Positions 8,603 through 18,000 of a stretch of DNA of 64,000 nt are shown in pieces. The stretch comes from Nostoc linckia NIES-25 (lineage in GTDB: Bacteria > Cyanobacteriota > Cyanobacteriia > Cyanobacteriales > Nostocaceae), in the NCBI RefSeq assembly GCF_002368035.1, contig NZ_AP018223.1:257016-321015 (forward strand). The letters run 5' to 3'. The position numbers were made by a program, and so were the translations under genes. The stretch's first letter is position 1. Every line of letters begins with the position of its first letter. The notes under the pieces were generated by a model. The model saw only the letters and a list, made by a program, of their open reading frames with translations, did not search any database and was not told where the DNA came from.

Positions 8603-9017
8603 ATACACTTATATTTTTTTAGAAATCAAATCGGACTGCTATATTTATGGTTTTCTTCAAAGAAGAATCATTTTTTAAATTTTTGATATGTTGTTGTCTA
8701 AGTACTAGAGCTAAAGTTACATTCAAGACTATAATTATTTAACTTATAAAGCAAGATTTTTTAAGTAAAATTACAGACTTAGAGAATGCCTCAGATATAC
8801 CAAGCATATTCAAGTTAAAAAATCTGTAAATTCTTTGCAATAATGTGTAAAATTTTCGCGATATCTTACTTTTGAAAAAGTAAGAAAAGTAAGAAAAGTA
8901 AGAAAAGTAAAATTCTATCCTTTAAGATTTATCCAAGGACTTGCCAAATTTACTGATTGCGATTTTTTGATTTGGTAGAGCTGACCTTAATTCTTAACTT
9001 CTAAGTGTTTCGTAAAC
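8603..9017. other. AT-rich gap with a 9-bp tandem repeat
   Basis: GTAAGAAAA is repeated three times at 8880-8906 with a partial fourth. Just before it, CTTACTTT pairs with AAAAGTAAG to form a hairpin. Otherwise this is AT-rich leader DNA before the TsaC gene, with no coding signal. Confidence 0.5.
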
Positions 9018-9620
9018 ATGACCCAAGTTTCTCTAGAAAAGCTCATAGCTGGCGCACGCGCTGGTTTATTGGTGAGTTTTCCCACAGATACAGTTCCGGC
9101 GCTGGCAACGATGCCAGAAAAAGCCGAATTAATTTTTGCGGCAAAGCAACGCAGTCAAGACAAACCTTTGATTCTCATGGCTGCTAGTGCTGGGGATTTG
9201 TGGCCTTATGTCAAAGGTAGCGAAAACGAGTATAAAATTTGGCAAGAATTAACAGATAAATATTGGCCGGGAGGGCTGACATTAGTGTTACCAGCAAGTC
9301 AGCTTCTGCCAAAAGTGATGAATCCTACTGACCCGACAACAATTGGTATTCGAGTACCTAACAGCGCGATCGCTCAAACTATTTTGGCGCAAACAGGCCC
9401 TCTTGCCACCACTAGTGCTAATTTCTCCGGTCAGCCACCTTTGCAAACGATGGCTGAAATTACGGCTCAGTTTTCCGATGTTCTGACTCTTGCAACGACA
9501 GAACCCCAAGATGAAATACCGGGATTGGGTATACCTTCCACCGTTGCCAAATGGACAGGAATTAATTGGCAGATTCTCCGGCAAGGTGCAATAAAGTTAG
9601 ATTTATCGAATGATAAATAA
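9018..9620 (+). CDS. tsaC: L-threonylcarbamoyladenylate synthase
   Basis: A 200-residue YrdC/Sua5-type protein that makes threonylcarbamoyl-AMP from threonine, bicarbonate and ATP. This is the first step of t6A37 formation in tRNAs that read ANN codons, in the cytoplasm. Diagnostic stretches are SFPTDTVPALA near the start, KQRSQDKPLILM, the YWPGGLTLVLP block, GIRVPNSAIA and PLATTSANFSG, with the C-terminal PSTVAKW. It has the short TsaC-like length with no extra Sua5 domain. It stands alone between non-coding gaps. The ATG at 9018 fits the family start. Confidence 0.9.
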   Translation: MTQVSLEKLIAGARAGLLVSFPTDTVPALATMPEKAELIFAAKQRSQDKPLILMAASAGDLWPYVKGSENEYKIWQELTDKYWPGGLTLVLPASQLLPKVMNPTDPTTIGIRVPNSAIAQTILAQTGPLATTSANFSGQPPLQTMAEITAQFSDVLTLATTEPQDEIPGLGIPSTVAKWTGINWQILRQGAIKLDLSNDK

Positions 9621-9663
9621 ATATATAGCAATCGTATTTGAGTTGTAAAAAATGTTATTGGTA

Positions 9664-9689
9664 GCTGTTGACTGTTAACAGTCAACAGC
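9664..9689. terminator. Inverted repeat after tsaC
   Basis: GCTGTTGACTG pairs perfectly with CAGTCAACAGC around a TTAA loop. There is no strong T-run, so it could be a weak terminator or one of the TGACTGTT-type heptamer repeats common in these genomes. Confidence 0.45.
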
Positions 9690-9822
9690 AGCAAAATTTC
9701 GCCAATCATTTAAAACTGCTAGAGATAGCTATAATGTTGTTTCCCTAGTTTTTACAACCCAAAAATACGGAACTTTAATTTGGGTTGTTGTGGTCAATTA
9801 ACAAGTTAATAATTGCCAAAAT

Positions 9823-10734
9823 ATGAATTGGAGTAACTGGATATATTTAGGAGCAGGAATAGCACTAGGTCTAGGTTTTCGTCGATTATTTAAGCGATTG
9901 CCAAATTCATCTAGCTTATCCCCGGTAGCGCCATTAGACCAACAGGATATGCCATCAATATCACAACAAATACAGCAAACCCAGCTAGCATACCTGATGG
10001 CAAGAGAAATGAGCCAGTTTAAAGCTGGTTTTTTGGCACGGACAACCCACGAATTGCGATCGCCTTTAAATGGTTTAATTGGTTTACATCAGTTAATTTT
10101 GTCAGATTTGTGTGAAAGTCCGGCTGAAGAACGAGAATTTATTGTCCAAGCTCATGAGCGAACCCTGAAATTGCTAAAGCTAATGGATGAAATTCTCAAT
10201 GTTGCCAGAACCGAGCATGGTACAAATAAACTAGATATTCAACCGAGATCCTTAGCTAACATTTTGGAGGAAGTTTATAACTTAACTTACATGCTGGCAG
10301 CAAATCGCAATTTTCCGTTGCAATTGTTACCCGCCGACCCAGAAATTTATGTTTTGGCAGATCATCTCTGGCTCCGCCAAATATTAATCAGTTTAATAGA
10401 TACTGCCATCAGTCAGATGGAAGAAGGCAGCATTTATATTTCTAGCAGCAATGTCTCTACAAATAATTTTGTGAATATTTGGCTAGATATACCAATAAAT
10501 ACCATACCTTCGAGCGAGGCAATTGACTCGATTAAATCTGAAAATCAGCTGAGTCAAGTTAATTTAGAGGGCGTTAATCTTTCTCCAGGAATGAGGCTAT
10601 TAATTAATCAAATTCTGGTTGAAGTTATGGGAGGAAAACTAGAAATTTTACCTTCTCTAATTCTCAAGGAATTACCGCAGCAGCACAGCAGACTACAAAT
10701 TTCTATTCCTGTATCTGGTAGTGCTGAGCGCTGA
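9823..10734 (+). CDS. Membrane-anchored histidine-kinase-like protein with degenerate ATPase domain
   Basis: 303 residues. A short hydrophobic segment lies at 7-20 (YLGAGIALGLGF). A HisKA dimerisation helix with the H-box ARTTHELRSPLNGLIGL lies at about 72-88. A shortened HATPase-like region follows (WLRQILISLIDTAI). The phospho-accepting His is present. The N-box position reads LIDTAI instead of the usual LxxNAxK pattern, and no D-x-G-x-G loop is seen, so ATP binding by this protein is doubtful. It may be phosphorylated by another kinase or act as a scaffold. No response regulator gene is adjacent. Confidence 0.75.
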   Translation: MNWSNWIYLGAGIALGLGFRRLFKRLPNSSSLSPVAPLDQQDMPSISQQIQQTQLAYLMAREMSQFKAGFLARTTHELRSPLNGLIGLHQLILSDLCESPAEEREFIVQAHERTLKLLKLMDEILNVARTEHGTNKLDIQPRSLANILEEVYNLTYMLAANRNFPLQLLPADPEIYVLADHLWLRQILISLIDTAISQMEEGSIYISSSNVSTNNFVNIWLDIPINTIPSSEAIDSIKSENQLSQVNLEGVNLSPGMRLLINQILVEVMGGKLEILPSLILKELPQQHSRLQISIPVSGSAER

Positions 10735-11073
10735 TTCAAAGCGGTTGGAAATCACAAAAGCCTTTTCGCCCTGCTAATAAATCCCCTTTAAATAATAAGT
10801 CTTTAAATGGATGATATAAAAAGGCTTAGAAGCATCGCTCAAATTCAATTTCAAGTTCAAAATTCAGATAAGTAGGTGGACACAACTATTAGAAGACGCA
10901 TTTCGACTTCTCTCAAGGGGAGACGCTAGGCGAACGCTCAATACTCGATCGCTGAGAAGGCGGGGGTTGAGTTTCGACTACGCTCAACTTCCGCGGAGTC
11001 GAAACCCGGCAACCTCTTTTTTAGTTTAATTTAGTGTTTCTACTTAATTCAAAGTTGAAAAATTAAAAAATTC
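10735..11073. repeat. Gap with repeat C copy 1
   Basis: From 10870 the words AAGTAGGTGGACACAA, GAAGACGCATTTCGACTTCT and GGAGACGCTAGGCGAACGCT match 54162-54237 closely. After that, TTGAGTTTCGACTACGCTCAA forms a small palindrome near 10968. No gene is seen. Confidence 0.65.
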
Positions 11074-11364
11074 TACCAATTTGAAAAAAGAATGCGACAG
11101 ATGGGTAGGGTGTTCATTGGTGTCAACTTAAGCTCAAACTGTTGCCCCAAAAGCGTTTTACCCCACCCCCAACCCCTCCCCTTGGCAAGGGGAGGGGAGG
11201 TTTTGCGTCAGCAAAGCCGGGGTGGGGTAACGCGGATCTTGATGGTAAATGAGTAGAACTCGCCGATCGCCTTTCTATCAGGGTTTCACGTTAAGTTGAC
11301 ACCAATGAACAATGTTGTGCCCTTACGGATAATTGATGTGTCACAAACATTATTTGAATTGGTA
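11074..11364. mobile_element. Type A miniature element interrupted by a type B element
   Basis: The outer flanks match the uninterrupted copy at 3155-3253. At the centre (11115-11307) sits a 193-bp type B element with ends CATTGGTGTCAACTTAA and TTAAGTTGACACCAATG. Type B carries an internal CCCCACCCC...GGGGTGGGG palindrome and an AGGGGAGG core. No open reading frame of substance is inside. Confidence 0.8.
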
Positions 11365-11462
11365 TTATTTAATTAATTTTGAATTCGAGGATACCCCTGC
11401 AAAGAAGCAAGCTAGCAAGAGCGTCTCGTAGAGAAGCGATAGTCAACAGTCAACGCACACCA

Positions 11463-11939
11463 CTATTTCGGTGATTGCTCAAGCTCAACTTCTGTATCAG
11501 AAAGCAAACTCAGGTTAGCTAAGTTATGCAACACCATCGTAGTAGTCGTGTTGGGCTGAAAACCAATCTTTTTGTAGAATTCCTGTTGATGAGTAGTCAT
11601 CAGATAAACGCGCTCAACCCATCTCATGCGGGGATGGCTCAAAACAGTTTCCACTAAATTGCTTCCCAGACCGTTATTTCGATACTCTGGATGAATCACA
11701 ACATCCCAAATCGTAGCGCGATATATGCCATCAGATGTTGCTCTAGCAAAGCCAATGAGTCGCTGAGTGTCCCAAGCGGAAATCACTGGCTCACTGTTGG
11801 CAATGGCTATACTTAAATCCTCAATACTGCGGCCTTTTGCCCAGAAAGCTGAAATGTTTAACAGTTCTTGGAGTTGATAAAGATCAATTTCAGATTTGCG
11901 ATCGCTAAATTGAATTTGAGGATTGTTCATGTATTGCAC
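11463..11939 (-). CDS. GNAT family N-acetyltransferase (Ycf52-like)
   Basis: 158 residues with the GNAT fold. A RLIGFARATSDGIYRATIWD strand pair is followed by the acetyl-CoA loop HPEYRNNGLGSNLVE (the Q/R-x-x-G-x-G/A pattern) and the closing FYKKIGFQP. The IGFARATSD...ATIWDVVIHP run resembles the small Ycf52-type acetyltransferases of cyanobacteria and plastids. It would move an acetyl group from acetyl-CoA to an amine; the substrate is unknown. ATGs at 11939 and 11930 are both usable and the choice changes only three residues. Confidence 0.8.
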   Translation of the reverse strand: MQYMNNPQIQFSDRKSEIDLYQLQELLNISAFWAKGRSIEDLSIAIANSEPVISAWDTQRLIGFARATSDGIYRATIWDVVIHPEYRNNGLGSNLVETVLSHPRMRWVERVYLMTTHQQEFYKKIGFQPNTTTTMVLHNLANLSLLSDTEVELEQSPK

Positions 11940-12135
11940 TCACTTTGGCTGTATCTTATACCATTTCACTAAAATCCTGATACAAATTTTTTCCCTCTGC
12001 TCCCCTGCTTGCCTAAATGTATCAACCTTAAAGTGAAACGGTATTAGCTATTGCTAAGTCATATTTTGCTGGAAATTGTTCAATGTGTATATCTATATGC
12101 AACGAGAGACAAAATTTAGTTAGCCAGGTCAATAT

Positions 12136-12507
12136 TCAGTAACAAACCCACTTCCATAAAGGATGAGTTGGCCCCTGCTGACGTATTCGATAAACTTGTT
12201 TTTCTAAACGTTGTTTTTCTTGCTCTGGTAATCCCAGTAAGATATTGCGACTTTGCCAAACTAAAACAGCAGCAGTCATCCCAATACAAAAAGCTAAACC
12301 GAAGGTAGGCAGTGGATGATAGAAAAGTCCATATCGCACTGCTACCCAAGTAAAATATTGTTGCCACAGAGAAATTTCTGAACGCAGGCCCCATAAGGAA
12401 ACAGGCGCAATGGTGAGCCATAAACAGCTCACAAACAACCATCTACCATATACTGTTAGCTGGTACAGCCTCTCTACTTGTTGAGCAAATGCTGGGTCAG
12501 TTGTCAT
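12136..12507 (-). CDS. Small membrane protein of unknown function
   Basis: From the ATG at 12507 the protein has 123 residues with two hydrophobic stretches (about 19-36, LFVSCLWLTIAPVSLWG, and about 62-82, FGLAFCIGMTAAVLVWQ) and a basic C-terminus ending THPLWKWVCY. An upstream ATG at 12570 is in frame, but the added 21 residues are three MTNDKEQ-like heptads encoded by the TTTGTCATTTGTTC repeat, so I prefer 12507. It lies just downstream of secF on the same strand and might be co-transcribed. No named domain is recognised. Confidence 0.65.
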   Translation of the reverse strand: MTTDPAFAQQVERLYQLTVYGRWLFVSCLWLTIAPVSLWGLRSEISLWQQYFTWVAVRYGLFYHPLPTFGLAFCIGMTAAVLVWQSRNILLGLPEQEKQRLEKQVYRIRQQGPTHPLWKWVCY

Positions 12508-12630
12508 TTGTTCTTTGTCATTGGTCATTTGTTCTTTGTCATTTGTCATTTGTTCTTTGTGTTTTGTCATTTGTCAGTTGTCCTTTGTCCTTTTTATTCA
12601 CTAATGACTAATGACTAATGACTAATGACT
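12508..12630. repeat. Heptamer-type short tandem repeats
   Basis: Runs of TTTGTCATTTGTTC and then TAATGACTAATGACTAATGA fill the gap between secF and the small membrane protein gene. They are the short tandemly repeated repetitive sequences typical of Nostoc-type genomes. Confidence 0.85.
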
Positions 12631-13612
12631 AATTACCCGCAGATGTATCAATTTCAGCATTAACTAACGCCTGAGATCTATCCGTGCGTTCTCGCCACAA
12701 AGTTAAGAGAGTACTGGCGATGAAAATACTTGAATAAGCCCCCATTGTAAAGCCAATAATTAAAGCTAGGGCAAAATTCTTGAGTGTTTCTCCACCAAAT
12801 AGAAAGATTGCAAATAATGTTAGCAATGTTGTTAAAGTTGTGTTGATAGACCTTGCTAGGGTTTGGTTGACAGCATCATCAACAATGTCAGCGATCGCTC
12901 TGTTGGGATTGATTGTTAGGGTTTCTCGAATGCGATCGTAAATCACCACTGTATCGTTGACTGAAAAACCTGTAATCGTCAGTAGAGCAACGATAAATAA
13001 GCTATCGACTTCAGTACCAAATACTAAACCTAAAATCGAAAAAATCCCTACCGTGACCAAGACATCATGAAATAGAGCAACTACAGCAAACACCGCATAA
13101 TCTAACTGAAACCGAAAACTCAAGTAAACAACGATACCTGCAAAGGAAACGATCAGAGCTATTACCCCAGATCTAAACAGTTCTCCTCCCAGAGTCGGGC
13201 CAACGGTATCAAATTGATTTTTTTGGCCGTCAAAAGCACCGATTTTTTCGCTTAAGGCATTTTGCAAGTTAGTACGCTGCTCGCGATCCAAATTTTTTGT
13301 GCGAATTAATATACCATTTTCTGCACGAGTGTTTTTGTCAGCAACAATTTGGATGCTGCTATCGCCGAGTCCCTGAGCTTTAGCGACTTCTCGAACGACG
13401 TTGATATCAATGGGGCGATCGCAGTTACCGGGTTTGGTACAATCCCGTTCAAACTGTAATCGCGTACCACCGACGAAATCCAAACTAGGACGAAGGGGTG
13501 CTTTAATGTTGGGGTTTTGCCAAGAAATCACCATTGAGATGATACCAGCCAAGATGATGGCAAGAGAAATAGCCCACCAAAGCGATCGCGATTTGTTAAT
13601 ACTCAGTTTCAT
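12629..13612 (-). CDS. secF: Protein translocase subunit SecF
   Basis: 327 residues. With SecD it forms the RND-type membrane complex that uses the proton gradient to pull exported proteins across after SecA/SecYEG. In cyanobacteria it may act at both plasma and thylakoid membranes. Seen: an N-terminal membrane helix, the LDFVGGTRLQFE strand of the periplasmic domain, then five further helices including ITGFSVNDTVVIYDRIRE, the conserved TM4-TM5 block. The start overlaps the SecD stop by four bases (ATGA type), indicating translational coupling. Confidence 0.95.
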   Translation of the reverse strand: MKLSINKSRSLWWAISLAIILAGIISMVISWQNPNIKAPLRPSLDFVGGTRLQFERDCTKPGNCDRPIDINVVREVAKAQGLGDSSIQIVADKNTRAENGILIRTKNLDREQRTNLQNALSEKIGAFDGQKNQFDTVGPTLGGELFRSGVIALIVSFAGIVVYLSFRFQLDYAVFAVVALFHDVLVTVGIFSILGLVFGTEVDSLFIVALLTITGFSVNDTVVIYDRIRETLTINPNRAIADIVDDAVNQTLARSINTTLTTLLTLFAIFLFGGETLKNFALALIIGFTMGAYSSIFIASTLLTLWRERTDRSQALVNAEIDTSAGN

Positions 13613-15042
13613 TGAGACACCTCTGCCTTATTAGATGTTGGCAGGTTGGGAGAAAAATATTCTGGTTTCCGCAGTGCGGGAATTGTATATGCTAAAAACA
13701 TCAAGGTGCGAGTACAAGTAATTGCACTAAACATACTCACAGCTACGCCCAAAGCCAAAGTCAGAGCGAAGCCTTTTACCAAGCCAGCCCCTAGCCAGAA
13801 TAGCGCAGCACAGGCGATGACTGTGGTCACGTTGCCGTCTAAAATACTCGAAAAAGCACGGTAAAAGCCAGATTCTATAGAACGATATAGGGATTTGCCT
13901 GCTTGCAATTCTTCCCGCGTCCGCTCAAAAATGAGTACGTTTGCATCCACCGCCATACCAATACTGAGAATAAAACCGGCAATTCCTGGCAGGGTCAAGG
14001 TGATACCCAACAGGGCAAAACTAGCCCACGTCAACAAGGAGTAGATTAATAATGCTAAATCGGCAATAACTCCTGGTAGTCTATAGTACACCACCATAAA
14101 TATTAATACTAAAACCAGACCACCAATACCAGCATAGATACTGCTAGTGATGCTGTCTTTACCTAAAGTTGCCCCAACAGTACGAATCTCTGCAATTTCT
14201 ACTGGTACGGGTAATGCGCCACCGCGTAGCTGTACGCCCAAATCATTAGCTTGTTGTGCGGTAAACCGACCGGTAATTACGGCAGAACCTCCGGTAATTC
14301 CAGTAGAGGCAAATTCAATACCGACAGTAGGAGCGCTGATTAGTTCATTATCCAGAAATACACCAATACTACGCCCAGTCCCAGCAAGGCTTTTCGTCAG
14401 CTGAGCGAAAAGTTCACCACCCTTTTGGTCGAAGCGAATGGCAACATTCCAATTGTTACCTTGAGTGGGTTCGCCATAGGCATCTTTGAGGTATTTACCG
14501 ATTAGCGGCGGGTTGGTGCTTTCAAACAATTCAACGATCGCTTCATTATTTTTCTGTAAATCTTCTTGATTTTTGGCTATTGCTGCTTTATCATTGCTTT
14601 TTCTCAATTCTTCTTGCTTTATCTTCAATTCAGCTCGTGATGTTTGGAAAGCTAAAAGTTGAGTTTCTGTATTCGGCTTTTGCGTGCGAAATTCTAACTG
14701 CGCCGTACCTCCTAGCACCCGTTCAGCTTGCTCTGGGTCGTTGACCCCTGGTAATTGCACCAGTATCTTATCTGCGCCGACTGTTTGGATCACTGGCTCA
14801 GAAACACCCAAACCATTAATCCGACCTTCGACAACTTTCTTCACACCTTCCAATTCACGGTCACTGATTTGGGGAATTTCCGCTGATGGTTTCACCTGAA
14901 TTGTGAGCTGTGAACCTCCCCGCAAATCAAGTCCAAGAGGTATCGGAATCGTAGCAATCACCGTTATCGCGGCGATTACTAGAACTAAAATCAAAATTAA
15001 TAGCGATCGCTGTCTTTGCATACCATAACTCGCAACTGACAA
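13609..15042 (-). CDS. secD: Protein translocase subunit SecD
   Basis: 477 residues. It is the partner of SecF and comes first in the operon. Seen: an N-terminal helix, the GLDLRGGSQLTIQV strand, a large periplasmic P1 region rich in charged residues (KIKQEELRKSNDKAAIAKNQ), and a C-terminal six-helix bundle. The bundle includes GFILSIGMAVDANVLIFERT, whose Asp is the conserved proton-relay residue of RND proteins. The P1 head is shorter than in E. coli, as is usual for cyanobacterial SecD. The ATG at 15042 lies just downstream of a non-coding repeat gap. Confidence 0.95.
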   Translation of the reverse strand: MSVASYGMQRQRSLLILILVLVIAAITVIATIPIPLGLDLRGGSQLTIQVKPSAEIPQISDRELEGVKKVVEGRINGLGVSEPVIQTVGADKILVQLPGVNDPEQAERVLGGTAQLEFRTQKPNTETQLLAFQTSRAELKIKQEELRKSNDKAAIAKNQEDLQKNNEAIVELFESTNPPLIGKYLKDAYGEPTQGNNWNVAIRFDQKGGELFAQLTKSLAGTGRSIGVFLDNELISAPTVGIEFASTGITGGSAVITGRFTAQQANDLGVQLRGGALPVPVEIAEIRTVGATLGKDSITSSIYAGIGGLVLVLIFMVVYYRLPGVIADLALLIYSLLTWASFALLGITLTLPGIAGFILSIGMAVDANVLIFERTREELQAGKSLYRSIESGFYRAFSSILDGNVTTVIACAALFWLGAGLVKGFALTLALGVAVSMFSAITCTRTLMFLAYTIPALRKPEYFSPNLPTSNKAEVSQ

Positions 15043-15069
15043 AGGCTATAATAGCGCTCTTTTATGGAG

Positions 15070-15192
15070 TTATGAATGGGGATTGGGGATTGGGGATTGG
15101 GTACTGGGAATTAGGGATTGAACGATTGGGTATTGAGAAAGTATTCTGAATTTATTTCCTAGTCCCTAGTCCCCAGTCCCCAGTCCCCAGTC
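15070..15192. repeat. Complementary G-rich and C-rich heptamer arrays
   Basis: GGGGATTGGGGATTGGG at 15076 onward faces TAGTCCCCAGTCCCCAGTCC ending near 15192, next to the pdhB stop. Both are short tandem repeats, and the two arrays could pair weakly. No gene is present. Confidence 0.75.
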
Positions 15193-15193
15193 C

Positions 15194-16177
15194 CTACACC
15201 CGCAAAGCTACCATTTTTTCTACAGCTTCCACTATTTGCTCTGGTTGGACAATTGTTAGTCTTTCCAGATTGCCGTTGTAAGGTGTGGGGATATCTTGGG
15301 AAGAAAGCCGCAGTACTGGTGCATCCAACTCATCAAATAAGCGATCGTTAATTGAAGCGATGACTTCTGCTCCTATACCCGCAGTTCGCATGGATTCTTC
15401 CACAACAATGACTTTATGGGTTTTTCTTACTGATGCACCAATAGTATCAAAATCTAATGGTTTGAGGGATATTAAATCGATAACTTCTGGATCGTATCCT
15501 TGTTTTTCAAGTGTTTTTACTGCTTGTAGCACGTGATGGCGCATCCGAGAATAAGTAATAATTGTGACATCTTTACCTTGACGCACAAGTTCTGCTTTAT
15601 CCAGGGGGAGCAGGTATTCTTCTTCTGGTAAGTCTTCTTTCAAGTTGTAAAGTAGAACGTGTTCAAAGAACAATACCGGATTATCATCGCGGATAGCGGA
15701 TTTTAGCAGTCCTTTAGCGTTTCTGGGTGTGGAACAGGCAACAATCTTCAACCCTGGCACCGCTTGGAAGTAGGTTTCTAGTCGCTGGGAATGTTCAGCG
15801 CCTAGCTGCCGTCCCACGCCTCCGGGGCCGCGAATTACCATCGGAATTTTGAAGTTTCCGCCAGAAGTATAGCGCAGCATCCCAGCGTTATTGGATATTT
15901 GATTGAACGCTAGGAGTAAAAAGCCCATATTCATACCTTCGATGATGGGGCGCAACCCAGTCATAGCTGCTCCCACTGCCAAGCCGGTAAAGCTGTTTTC
16001 AGCGATGGGGGTGTCTAGAACTCGGAGTTCGCCATACTTTTGGTACAGGTCTTTGGTAACTTTATAGGAACCGCCGTAATGTCCTACGTCTTCACCAAGA
16101 ACAAATACGCTGGAGTCACGCGCCATTTCTTCATCAATGGCTTCACGCAAGGCGTTGAAGAAAAGTGTTTCTGCCAT
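15194..16177 (-). CDS. pdhB: Pyruvate dehydrogenase E1 component, beta subunit
   Basis: 327 residues. With the alpha subunit it forms the thiamine diphosphate E1 enzyme that decarboxylates pyruvate and acetylates the lipoyl arm of E2, supplying acetyl-CoA in the cytoplasm. Seen: VLGEDVGHYGGSYKVT, the LDTPIAENSFTGLAVGAA block that binds the cofactor across the subunit interface, GPGGVGRQLGAEHSQRLE, and the transketolase C-terminal region VIVVEESMRTAGIGAEV. The length is typical of cyanobacterial and plastid E1-beta. The alpha-subunit gene is not in the window. Confidence 0.93.
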   Translation of the reverse strand: MAETLFFNALREAIDEEMARDSSVFVLGEDVGHYGGSYKVTKDLYQKYGELRVLDTPIAENSFTGLAVGAAMTGLRPIIEGMNMGFLLLAFNQISNNAGMLRYTSGGNFKIPMVIRGPGGVGRQLGAEHSQRLETYFQAVPGLKIVACSTPRNAKGLLKSAIRDDNPVLFFEHVLLYNLKEDLPEEEYLLPLDKAELVRQGKDVTIITYSRMRHHVLQAVKTLEKQGYDPEVIDLISLKPLDFDTIGASVRKTHKVIVVEESMRTAGIGAEVIASINDRLFDELDAPVLRLSSQDIPTPYNGNLERLTIVQPEQIVEAVEKMVALRV

Positions 16178-17069
16178 TTAGCCCTTTAGTACGATTATGG
16201 TTTTAGAATTTTATCGTGTGGTTGTGGCAAATACCGTGAGCGATCGCACTGGTTAGAGTTTAGGTTATTTAAACGAACCGCCCCAGGCATAAGCCCTAAG
16301 AATTGCTAAAAAGTTTCTTTGTTGATTGTTTCTGATTTCTCATCTCCTATGCTGTCTGTTTAATTGCTATTTTCCCTCTAAGCAGAAACTAATCGCCCAG
16401 ACAAATATATCAAAATTGTTACCCAACTCAATATTTTAGGTAAATATACGGTAGCAGATGTCTTGAAAACGAACTATTTAACAGACCAAGGAAGTGCTGA
16501 TTTTTTGCTCATCAGGTGTGAGAACGTTTATCAATCAAGATCGAAACTTTATCTTTCCAGTAGTGGTAGAAGCGGAATCTTCACTGGAGCAAAATCAAAG
16601 ATCAAATTTTAACTCCAAAATAGAGGCACAATTAGTCGCTGATGGTCAAATGCCTGACTTATGCTGCCTTCCCATTAGCTTAAAATGCCAATACCTGAAA
16701 AACATCAAGTTACCAAGACAGCTAACGCACCTTAGACTAGGAGTTGTAAATCAAAAAATCTACATTCCTAAGTTAGATTTTATCAACAAGAATCTAGAAT
16801 TCAGGACTCAGAATTCAGAATTCAGTATGACTGGGCGATAAGTAGAAGGCAAGAGGCAGAAAACAGAATGCAGAAGAGAAAAGTCAGTTGCTATCACGCT
16901 TTTAAACTTTTGTATTTTACATTTAATTATGTCTACCTACTGAGCGCAGCCCTAATGAGCCTGCGACCCTGTGAACCTTGCTGTAAAACCGAACATTTTC
17001 TAGTTATGCATTCAGAATTCTGACTCCTGAATTCTGAGTTCTGAATTCTGAATTCCGACTCCTGAATTC
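16178..17069. other. Long gap with a decayed reading frame and GAATTC repeats
   Basis: From 16382 a plus-strand frame reads about 75 codons (AETNRPDKYIKIVTQLNILG and on) with no start codon. I do not recognise it, and it may be a gene relic. A different-frame 115-codon ORF at 16494-16841 is not convincing. TCAGAATTCAGAATTC-type repeats occur around 16796-16830 and 17015-17068. Confidence 0.4.
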
Positions 17070-17360
17070 TCAGCTACAAACAGGCGAATCAGTTACTTGA
17101 GGTACTGGAGTATCTGGAAAGCGTCTCGGCCTACCTGGTTTGCGTTTATGTCGCTGATTAATTGACTTTTCACTTGCCGCTGCCAACTCTTCAGGTGTAC
17201 ATTTGAACAGGCGCAAAGCATCTAAATATTTTTTTGGCGTCATTGTAGGTTCAGTACGCCCAGCCTCCCAGTTGCGAACACTAGTTTCGCTGATTGCAAG
17301 CCTGAAGGCGACCTCCGCACGGCTAAGACCAGCACGTTCTCTCAGGACTTGCATATCCAT
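17070..17360 (-). CDS. XRE-family helix-turn-helix regulator
   Basis: 96 residues. The first 60 form a Cro/CI-type helix-turn-helix: LRERAGLSRAEVAFRLAISE with the recognition helix in ETSVRNWEAGRTEP. A basic tail (QRHKRKPGRPRRFP) resembles an AT-hook and may add minor-groove contact. It is probably a DNA-binding repressor or activator; its targets are unknown. It is transcribed alone. The ATG at 17360 or the one two codons later (17354) could be used. The 425-base gap upstream holds inverted repeats that might be its own operator. Confidence 0.8.
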   Translation of the reverse strand: MDMQVLRERAGLSRAEVAFRLAISETSVRNWEAGRTEPTMTPKKYLDALRLFKCTPEELAAASEKSINQRHKRKPGRPRRFPDTPVPQVTDSPVCS

Positions 17361-17785
17361 ATTTCATGTTCCCCTTGAAAATATTGAAACCTTTTATTAA
17401 ATCAATTGACATTAAATGGCAATTGAGGAAAATTTATTAACTATCTTCTTTTATAAGCGATCGCGTCCCCCTATTGCAAACACGAGAATCCCGTGTTTAT
17501 GTATTATCACGGGGGCAATATGCATAAAATATGTTTAAACACTTCACAGTTGAAAGATGTTAATTTGACTCAAATTAGGTCAGAGTAAAAAACCTATTGT
17601 AGTAATAATTTCAATCTGCCTACTGTAGAACAATTGAAAACGTTGTTTATCTTAAGTTTTTGGGCTACTAAAATGTATTTCCCTGTGTTTTTATTACGAA
17701 TAGATTAACCAACGAAAAATATTGTAATTCTCGCTGGTGAAGAAAATGAAATTCTAATTTACCTAGACGGAAAGTCGAGATATCT
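17361..17785. other. Gap with a CCCGTG/CACGGG inverted repeat
   Basis: Near 17480-17515, AAACACG pairs with CGTGTTT and, as an alternative fold, CCCGTG pairs with CACGGG. The two folds exclude each other. It could be an operator or a leader structure; nothing else is recognised. Confidence 0.35.
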
Positions 17786-17998
17786 ATGAGCAAACAAGAT
17801 TTTCTAACAATGCCCCGTGGCCAATTACGCCAATATATCCTTGACTACAGAGAAGATGATGAAGCCTTTCAAATTTATTTAGATAGATTCACCTCTGAAG
17901 ATTCTGTAATCTTCCCTGCACCGCAGTCAATAGATGATTTAGAAAATTTCCCAGAGTTACATCAACAGAACTTAGAAAGACTACGAAACCAAGCTTAA
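17786..17998 (+). CDS. Small acidic cyanobacterial protein (DUF6887-like)
   Basis: 70 residues: MSKQDFLTMPRGQLRQYIL, then a DYREDDEAFQIYLDR helix and a C-terminal DLENFPELHQ segment. The pattern (basic start, ExxR-type helix, PEL end) resembles the small cyanobacterial DUF6887 family, whose function is unknown. No membrane segment or metal motif is present. It is transcribed alone. The family assignment is from memory of the pattern and should be treated as tentative. Confidence 0.6.
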   Translation: MSKQDFLTMPRGQLRQYILDYREDDEAFQIYLDRFTSEDSVIFPAPQSIDDLENFPELHQQNLERLRNQA

Positions 17999-18000
17999 GG

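Noticed and set aside
8873..8912. Possible CRISPR-like array
   Set aside because: Units are 9 bases with no spacers; it is a simple tandem repeat. No CRISPR array or cas gene was found in the window.
16494..16841. 115-codon plus-strand frame
   Set aside because: No ribosome binding site or family is seen, and the end is made of GAATTC repeats; a different frame through the same DNA looks like the older reading.
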